A DNA stretch of 31,835 nt from Candidatus Nomurabacteria bacterium RIFCSPLOWO2_01_FULL_39_17 (lineage in GTDB: Bacteria; Patescibacteriota; Minisyncoccia; Phycocordibacterales; UBA9973). The stretch is taken from NCBI GenBank assembly GCA_001785805.1, contig MFUU01000013.1, positions 1 to 31,835 of the forward strand, given 5' to 3'. The notes under the pieces are model-generated. The model did no database searches. It saw nothing but the letters and a program-made list of their open reading frames with translations, and was not told where the DNA came from. The position numbers and the translations under genes are program-made. Shown here piece after piece: positions 27,917-31,835 of this stretch; position 1 is the first letter of the stretch; each line of letters begins with the position of its first letter.

Positions 27917-28888
27917 ATGCCTGACTATAAAATAATTATGCCTTCCAAGCCTCGCATTGTTTTGGAAGAAGGGAACAAGGGGGTCTTTGAAATTGACGGT
28001 TTATCTCCAGGTTATGGACATACACTGGGCAACAGTTTACGAAGAATTATTCTTTCTTCCATACCCGGGGCCAGCATTACATCTATAAAAATAGATGGTG
28101 TTTCACATGAATTCTCTACCCTAGACGGCATCAAGGAAGATGTTATCGTGATAATTCTGAATCTCAAGAAAACTCGTTTTAAAATGGCTTCCGATGAGCC
28201 ACAAACGGTAACGCTCTTTGTTAAAGGGCCGAAAGAAGTTTTTGCTTCCGATATAAAAACTGGCGGACAGGTGGAAATTCTAAATCCGGAACTTTACATT
28301 ACTGAAATAACCGGCAAAGTCAGTTTAAGCGTTGAAATGAAGGTTGAGAAGGGTTTGGGCTTTATTCCCAAGGAAACTATGCAAAAAGAAAAAGTTGATA
28401 TCGGCACTATTGCTGTTGATGCTATCTTTACTCCGATTCGCCGAGTTTCCTATGAAGTTGAAAATATGCGCGTCGGTGACAACACCAATCACAATCGTTT
28501 AAGAATTTCTATTGAGACAGATGGTACGCTTACGCCACGCGAAACGCTTTCGCAATCAATCGTTACCATGATTTATCAATTAAAAGCTATTGTAGATTTT
28601 AAAGAACCCGAGGAAGAAGTGAAAGTTGAAAAGAAAAAGAAAGAAGACAAAACTGGCGAAAATGAGAAAAAGAGTGAAGAATTTGCCGATGTTTTGAAAA
28701 CCCGCATTGATAACCTTGATCTGTCTACCAGAACATTGAATGCTCTTACAGCTGCCAATATCAGAACGCTTGGTGGATTGGCCAGAAAGAAAAGAGAAGA
28801 CCTGCTTGAGCTTGAAGGTATTGGTGAAAAAGGCATTACTGAAATAAAAAAAGTTCTGGGCAAATTGGGCCTAAATTTGAAAGAATAA
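27917..28888 (+). CDS. rpoA: RNA polymerase alpha subunit
   Basis: 323 residues. The N-terminal dimerisation domain shows 'FEIDGLSPGYGHTLGNSLRRIILSSIPGASI' (alpha-NTD helix 1, split around residues 24-54) and 'VDAIFTPIRRVSYEVE'; a charged linker (about 236-258, rich in E and K) joins it to the C-terminal domain, with 'LDLSTRTLNALTAANIRTLGGL' and the helix-hairpin-helix 'LLELEGIGEKGITEIKKVLG'. The C-terminal domain binds UP elements and activators. It lies between rpsD and rplQ (1 nt gap), as in most bacteria. Confidence 0.97.
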   Translation: MPDYKIIMPSKPRIVLEEGNKGVFEIDGLSPGYGHTLGNSLRRIILSSIPGASITSIKIDGVSHEFSTLDGIKEDVIVIILNLKKTRFKMASDEPQTVTLFVKGPKEVFASDIKTGGQVEILNPELYITEITGKVSLSVEMKVEKGLGFIPKETMQKEKVDIGTIAVDAIFTPIRRVSYEVENMRVGDNTNHNRLRISIETDGTLTPRETLSQSIVTMIYQLKAIVDFKEPEEEVKVEKKKKEDKTGENEKKSEEFADVLKTRIDNLDLSTRTLNALTAANIRTLGGLARKKREDLLELEGIGEKGITEIKKVLGKLGLNLKE

Positions 28889-28889
28889 T

Positions 28890-29243
28890 ATGCGACATTC
28901 AAACAGTAAAAGAAAATTTGGCAGGGTAAAAAATCAGAGACGGGCACTCATGAGTTCTTTAGCGCTCAGTTTAATTGTACGCGGGAAAATAAAAACCAGC
29001 GAGCCGAAGGCTAAAGAATTGCGACCATTTATTGAAAAACTTATAACTAATGCCAAAAAAGGAAACCCGGCCACTCGCCGATTAATAATTTCCAAACTCT
29101 CAAACAGGAGCCCAGAAGTCAAAAAACTTTTTGAAGTTATTGCTCCAAAGTATAAGGATAGAAATGGCGGATATACTAGATTATTAAAATTAGGCGCCCG
29201 CAAATCAGACGGCGCAAAAATGGCAGTTATAGAATTTGTATAA
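28890..29243 (+). CDS. rplQ: Ribosomal protein L17
   Basis: 117 residues of normal length and pattern: 'MRHSNSKRKFGRVKNQRRAL', 'GKIKTSEPKAKELRPFIEKLIT', 'APKYKDRNGGYTRLLKLGARKSDGAKMAVIEFV' (split around residues 84-117). L17 lies next to the exit tunnel on the 50S subunit. Its start follows the rpoA stop by 1 nt, indicating coupled translation. The end carries a TATAAT at 29239-29244, which might serve as an internal promoter for rplM 12 nt later. Confidence 0.96.
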   Translation: MRHSNSKRKFGRVKNQRRALMSSLALSLIVRGKIKTSEPKAKELRPFIEKLITNAKKGNPATRRLIISKLSNRSPEVKKLFEVIAPKYKDRNGGYTRLLKLGARKSDGAKMAVIEFV

Positions 29244-29256
29244 TAAGATAATTGTT

Positions 29257-29613
29257 ATGAAGAAAGTTGATATAAAAACAATAGATGCAAGCGGAAGGAC
29301 ATTGGGGCGGGTAGCTAGCGAGACGGCGGGTTTTTTAATGGGGAAAAATAAACCATCATTTAAGCGCAATGTTTATTCTGGCTCGAAAGTCTTAGTGATA
29401 AATGCTTCGAAGCTCTCTATCACTCCGCGCAAACTGGAGCAGATTTATCATACCAGGTATTCTGGTATTCCCGGCGGACTTCATATTATAAGCGGTACGG
29501 AGACTAGGGATAAAATGGGTTTGAAGGAATTAATAAAATTGGCAGCATATAGAATGTTGCCCGGCAATAAATTACGAAGAGAGATGATGAAGAACTTAAG
29601 GGTTGAAGATTAA
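29257..29613 (+). CDS. rplM: Ribosomal protein L13
   Basis: 118 residues: 'DIKTIDASGRTLGRVASETAGFLMGKNK', 'NVYSGSKVLVINASKL', 'YHTRYSGIPGGL' and 'AAYRMLPGNKLRREMMKNLRV'. It is shorter than E. coli L13 (142) because the C-terminal tail is reduced. I start at 29257: the alternative ATG 29236 would add seven residues (MYNKIIV) and overlap rplQ. L13 is an early 50S assembly protein. rpsI follows after 18 nt, the conserved pair. Confidence 0.95.
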   Translation: MKKVDIKTIDASGRTLGRVASETAGFLMGKNKPSFKRNVYSGSKVLVINASKLSITPRKLEQIYHTRYSGIPGGLHIISGTETRDKMGLKELIKLAAYRMLPGNKLRREMMKNLRVED

Positions 29614-29631
29614 AAATAAATTTCTGACAGA

Positions 29632-30051
29632 ATGGATAAAGAAAAATCAAAAAGAAAATATGTAGAAGCCGTGGGCAGAAGGAAAACTTCTACTGCGCGC
29701 GTGCGTATCGCTGAGAGCAACAAAAATAGCTTTTTGATTAATGATAAAGATGCAAAAGAATACTTCAAAACAGAAGAACAACGTCGATTAATACAAGACC
29801 CGATTATCAAAGGGTTACCGACAACTGGCAAATCCAAATGGAGTGTGGAAGTTCATGTTTCTGGCGGAGGAATTCATTCGCAAGCCGAGGCGGTAAGACA
29901 TGGCTTAGCTCGAGCCTTGGTCCATTCTGATATGGAATTTCGCCACAAGTTAAAAACATTAGGGTACTTGAAACGCGATCCTAGAGCCAAAGAACGCCGA
30001 AAATTCGGTCTGAAAAAAGCAAGAAAGGCACCTCAATGGTCCAAGCGTTAA
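29632..30051 (+). CDS. rpsI: Ribosomal protein S9
   Basis: 139 residues with 'YVEAVGRRKTSTARVRI', 'VHVSGGGIHSQAEAVRHGLARAL', 'DPRAKERRKFGLKKARKAPQWSKR'. The final Lys-Arg tail touches P-site tRNA in the 30S. It is the last gene of the ribosomal run; its stop codon lies inside a long hairpin that probably ends the transcript. Confidence 0.97.
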   Translation: MDKEKSKRKYVEAVGRRKTSTARVRIAESNKNSFLINDKDAKEYFKTEEQRRLIQDPIIKGLPTTGKSKWSVEVHVSGGGIHSQAEAVRHGLARALVHSDMEFRHKLKTLGYLKRDPRAKERRKFGLKKARKAPQWSKR

Positions 30052-30088
30052 AATAAAAATCGCAAGAATTTTGTGATTTTTATTTTAA
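30048..30088. terminator. Symmetric hairpin at the end of rpsI
   Basis: TTAAAATAAAAATC (30048-30061) pairs perfectly with 30075-30088, and five more inner pairs (two wobble) leave a 3-nt loop. The T-rich right arm makes it terminator-like on both strands. It includes the rpsI stop codon. Confidence 0.6.
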
Positions 30089-30096
30089 CTGACTTG

Positions 30097-30105
30097 TGCT
30101 AAAAT
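30097..30105 (+). promoter_or_regulatory. Extended -10 promoter of grpE
   Basis: TGCTAAAAT ends 7 nt before ATG 30113 and overlaps the alternative ATG at 30104, which therefore cannot be the start of this transcript. No heat-shock CIRCE element (TTAGCACTC-type repeat) is visible. Confidence 0.5.
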
Positions 30106-30112
30106 GGCTTCT

Positions 30113-30700
30113 ATGGCGGATGAAGAAACCAAAAAAGATGTTGAAAACACGGAACCCGAAGAAATAGTTGAATTTGAATACAACGAAGATGGCGAAGAAG
30201 ACCTCAAAAAAACTCTAAAAAAATTTAGGGCTGATTTAAAAGCGTGTCAAAAAGAAAAAGAAGAATACCTAACCGGCTGGCAGAAAGAAAGGGCGGATTT
30301 TATCAATTATAAAAAGCAGGAAGAAGACCGCAAAGCTAATTTCTCTGAATCTATGCGTGAGCGAATACTTATAAGATTTCTTTCCGTCATGGATAGTTTC
30401 GATATGGCTTTTGCCAACAAGGAAGCCTGGGATAAGGTAGACGATAATTGGCGAAAAGGAGTGGAGTATATTTATTCGCAGATGCATGCAATCTTCGGGG
30501 AATATGGAGTGAGTCCTGTCGGCGAAGTTGGCGAAATTTTTGACCCGAATATTCATCAATCTATTGATATGGTAGAAACAGATAATAAGGAAAACGAACA
30601 CAAAGTGGCAATTGTAGTGCAAAAAGGCTACAAACTGGGAGAGCGCGTAATACGCCCAGCCCGGGTGAATGTATATGAATACAAAAACGGAGCAGAGTAA
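30113..30700 (+). CDS. grpE: Nucleotide exchange factor GrpE
   Basis: 195 residues: an acidic N-terminus (about 1-30), a long coiled-coil helix ('DLKACQKEKEEYLTGWQKERADFINYKKQEEDRK', split around residues 42-75) and the beta-wing domain with 'GVEYIYSQMHAIFGEYGVSPVGEVGEIFDPNIHQSIDMV' (split) and 'VVQKGYKLGERVIRPARVNVYEYK'. GrpE dimers release ADP from DnaK. dnaK and dnaJ are not adjacent; the next gene is an unrelated Cys-rich protein overlapping its last 26 nt. The start at 30113 is chosen over 30104 because of the promoter position. Confidence 0.94.
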   Translation: MADEETKKDVENTEPEEIVEFEYNEDGEEDLKKTLKKFRADLKACQKEKEEYLTGWQKERADFINYKKQEEDRKANFSESMRERILIRFLSVMDSFDMAFANKEAWDKVDDNWRKGVEYIYSQMHAIFGEYGVSPVGEVGEIFDPNIHQSIDMVETDNKENEHKVAIVVQKGYKLGERVIRPARVNVYEYKNGAE

Positions 30701-31835
30701 AATTTGTAAACATTGCGGTAAAGACTTCACAATTAACAAGGAAGAACTTTCTCTATATGAAAAGGTTGATGTAGAATTACCCACACTTTGTTTTTTCTGC
30801 CGTGTTAGGTTGCACTTTTCTTTTTGGATGTTTGGTAAATTTCGAAAAGGCAAATCTGATCTTTCAGGGGAAAGTCTTATTACGGTATTGCCGGAAAAAA
30901 ACAGATATCCTATATACACTCTTCATGAATGGCACAGTGATAAATGGGATGCAATGAATTACGGAATAGATTACGATTCAAACTTGTCGTTTTTAAAACA
31001 GTTGCAAGATCTTCAAGAAAAAGTACCTAAACCGCACCAAAATGGAATAAAGAATACTAATTGTGAATGGTGTGATGATGTCTGGAATTCCAGAAATTGT
31101 TATTTATCAAGGTCAATGGAAGAATGTGAATATTTATATTATTCCTACCGGAATATAAAAGTTAAGAATTCGATTGATATGACTGTATGCTTTAATTCAG
31201 AAAAGTGCTTTGATTGTGGTGATTGTCATAACTCATTCAAACTTTTTTATTCTCGACACTCTCGTGATTGTATGGATTCATATTTTTTGTATGACAGTCG
31301 AAACTGCCAGGATTGTTTTATGTGTTGGAATTTGCGTAATAAGCGGTATTGCATAGAAAATGTGGAATATTCCAAGGAAGAATACGACAAAAAAATGAAA
31401 TTACTTAATCTTAGTTCGTATTCTTTTATTCAATCTCTTAAAGATCGTTTTGAAGAAATAACTAAAAATGATGTGGTTCATCGAGAGAATTTTAATCTTA
31501 AAACTTACAATTCTGACGGCGATTATTTATTGGATGTGAAAAATTGTCACAATTGCCACACTATCAGCGACTCCGAAGACTGTTATAATTGTTTACGAGG
31601 ATTAAAGCAAAAATCAAACATTGACGCAAACGGTTGTTGGTATTCTGAACTTACGGGCAATTCAGGTTCTTGCATTGGTGGTTATGCAGAAAAATATTGT
31701 GTGTGGTCTTCTTCCCGTTATTCTGAATACTTGGATTTATGCATAGAATGTGAATATTGTTTTGGTTGTGTGGGTCTGAAGAAAAAGAAATATTGTATTT
31801 TGAATAAACAATATACAAAAGAAGAATATGAAATT
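30675..31835 (+). CDS. Large cysteine-rich repeat protein, C-terminus beyond window
   Basis: The open frame runs to the window end, giving 387 residues with 29 cysteines. The N-terminus has two Cys pairs forming a zinc-ribbon-like unit (C11-x2-C14 and C39-x2-C42). Later come Cys clusters with the spacing C-x2-C-x2-C-x8-C seen twice, at C211/214/217/226 and C359/362/365/374, each followed by a conserved tail 'YCI.N..Y.KEEY'. Between them lie loose repeats rich in N, S, Y, D and C (for example 'SRNCYLSRSMEECEYLYYS'). This pattern is typical of large hypothetical proteins in Parcubacteria. Metal or Fe-S binding, or a Cys-stabilised repeat fold, is possible. No signal peptide is seen. An in-frame ATG at 30669 is an alternative start. 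It overlaps grpE in another frame. Confidence 0.75.
   Translation, partial: MNTKTEQSKICKHCGKDFTINKEELSLYEKVDVELPTLCFFCRVRLHFSFWMFGKFRKGKSDLSGESLITVLPEKNRYPIYTLHEWHSDKWDAMNYGIDYDSNLSFLKQLQDLQEKVPKPHQNGIKNTNCEWCDDVWNSRNCYLSRSMEECEYLYYSYRNIKVKNSIDMTVCFNSEKCFDCGDCHNSFKLFYSRHSRDCMDSYFLYDSRNCQDCFMCWNLRNKRYCIENVEYSKEEYDKKMKLLNLSSYSFIQSLKDRFEEITKNDVVHRENFNLKTYNSDGDYLLDVKNCHNCHTISDSEDCYNCLRGLKQKSNIDANGCWYSELTGNSGSCIGGYAEKYCVWSSSRYSEYLDLCIECEYCFGCVGLKKKKYCILNKQYTKEEYEI

Noticed and set aside
29239..29244. TATAAT at the end of rplQ as a firm promoter for rplM
   Set aside because: It coincides with the rplQ stop region, is 12 nt from the start and has no -35 or TGN extension; mentioned only as a possibility.
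1..31835. CRISPR array, prophage or complete transposon
   Set aside because: No regularly spaced direct repeats, phage structural genes or transposase genes were found; the repeats are inverted and short.
1..31835. Genetic code 25 (TGA as glycine)
   Set aside because: typA, mnmA and the hydroxyacid dehydrogenase end naturally at TGA and no conserved glycine is encoded by TGA.

Overview
The window is a gene-dense, AT-rich bacterial segment that looks like a member of the Candidate Phyla Radiation (Patescibacteria), most likely the Parcubacteria. The reasons are the short IF-2, the alanyl-tRNA synthetase without its C-terminal domain, DUF4446, a Parcubacteria-type MltG, a sigma-region-4/HARE protein, cysteine-rich 'YCI..Y.KEEY' repeats, and an almost complete lack of Shine-Dalgarno sequences. 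TGA is used as a stop (typA, mnmA, the 2-hydroxyacid dehydrogenase), so the code is 11 and not the Gracilibacteria code. The lineage is inferred from protein character only.

Layout. 1-3060, minus strand: a cut HNH endonuclease, tRNA-Cys, a tRNA-Cys remnant, rbfA, infB and DUF4446. 3085-7888, plus: cysteine desulfurase, a membrane-anchored dead HtrA-like protease and clpC. 7947-11268: tRNA-Tyr, typA, a sigma-4/HARE regulator and a small membrane protein. 11325-17522: a membrane protein resembling the N-terminal half of a conjugation-type ATPase, mltG, a DnaQ-like exonuclease, mnmA, mgtC and alaS. 17543-20010: an actin-like ATPase and a single-span envelope protein. 20031-25651: a candidate small RNA, family 4 uracil-DNA glycosylase, glycerate 2-kinase, PEP synthase and a D-2-hydroxyacid dehydrogenase. 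These last three could link glycerate, PEP, pyruvate and a reduced hydroxyacid. 25688-30051: the alpha-operon-like run infA-rpmJ-rpsM-rpsK-rpsD-rpoA-rplQ-rplM-rpsI. 30113 to the end: grpE and a large cysteine-rich protein cut by the window edge.

The most unusual content is non-genic. (1) Five palindromic elements of about 70-110 bp share an internal motif (GAGGAATTTTTTA or a close variant). Four sit in frame inside conserved genes, two in the cysteine desulfurase and two in mnmA, and appear as extra peptide; this resembles the Rickettsia palindromic elements. (2) A separate double palindrome of REPIN type is inserted in frame in typA. (3) typA and rpmJ each carry a 70-71 nt leader with 15-bp inverted arms ending inside the start codon; the two copies differ by a compensatory base-pair change. 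(4) Long inverted repeats, one with pseudoknot topology, lie before rbfA, infB and rpsD. (5) Six or seven genes have an (often extended) -10 box exactly 6-7 nt before the start codon, which predicts leaderless mRNAs.
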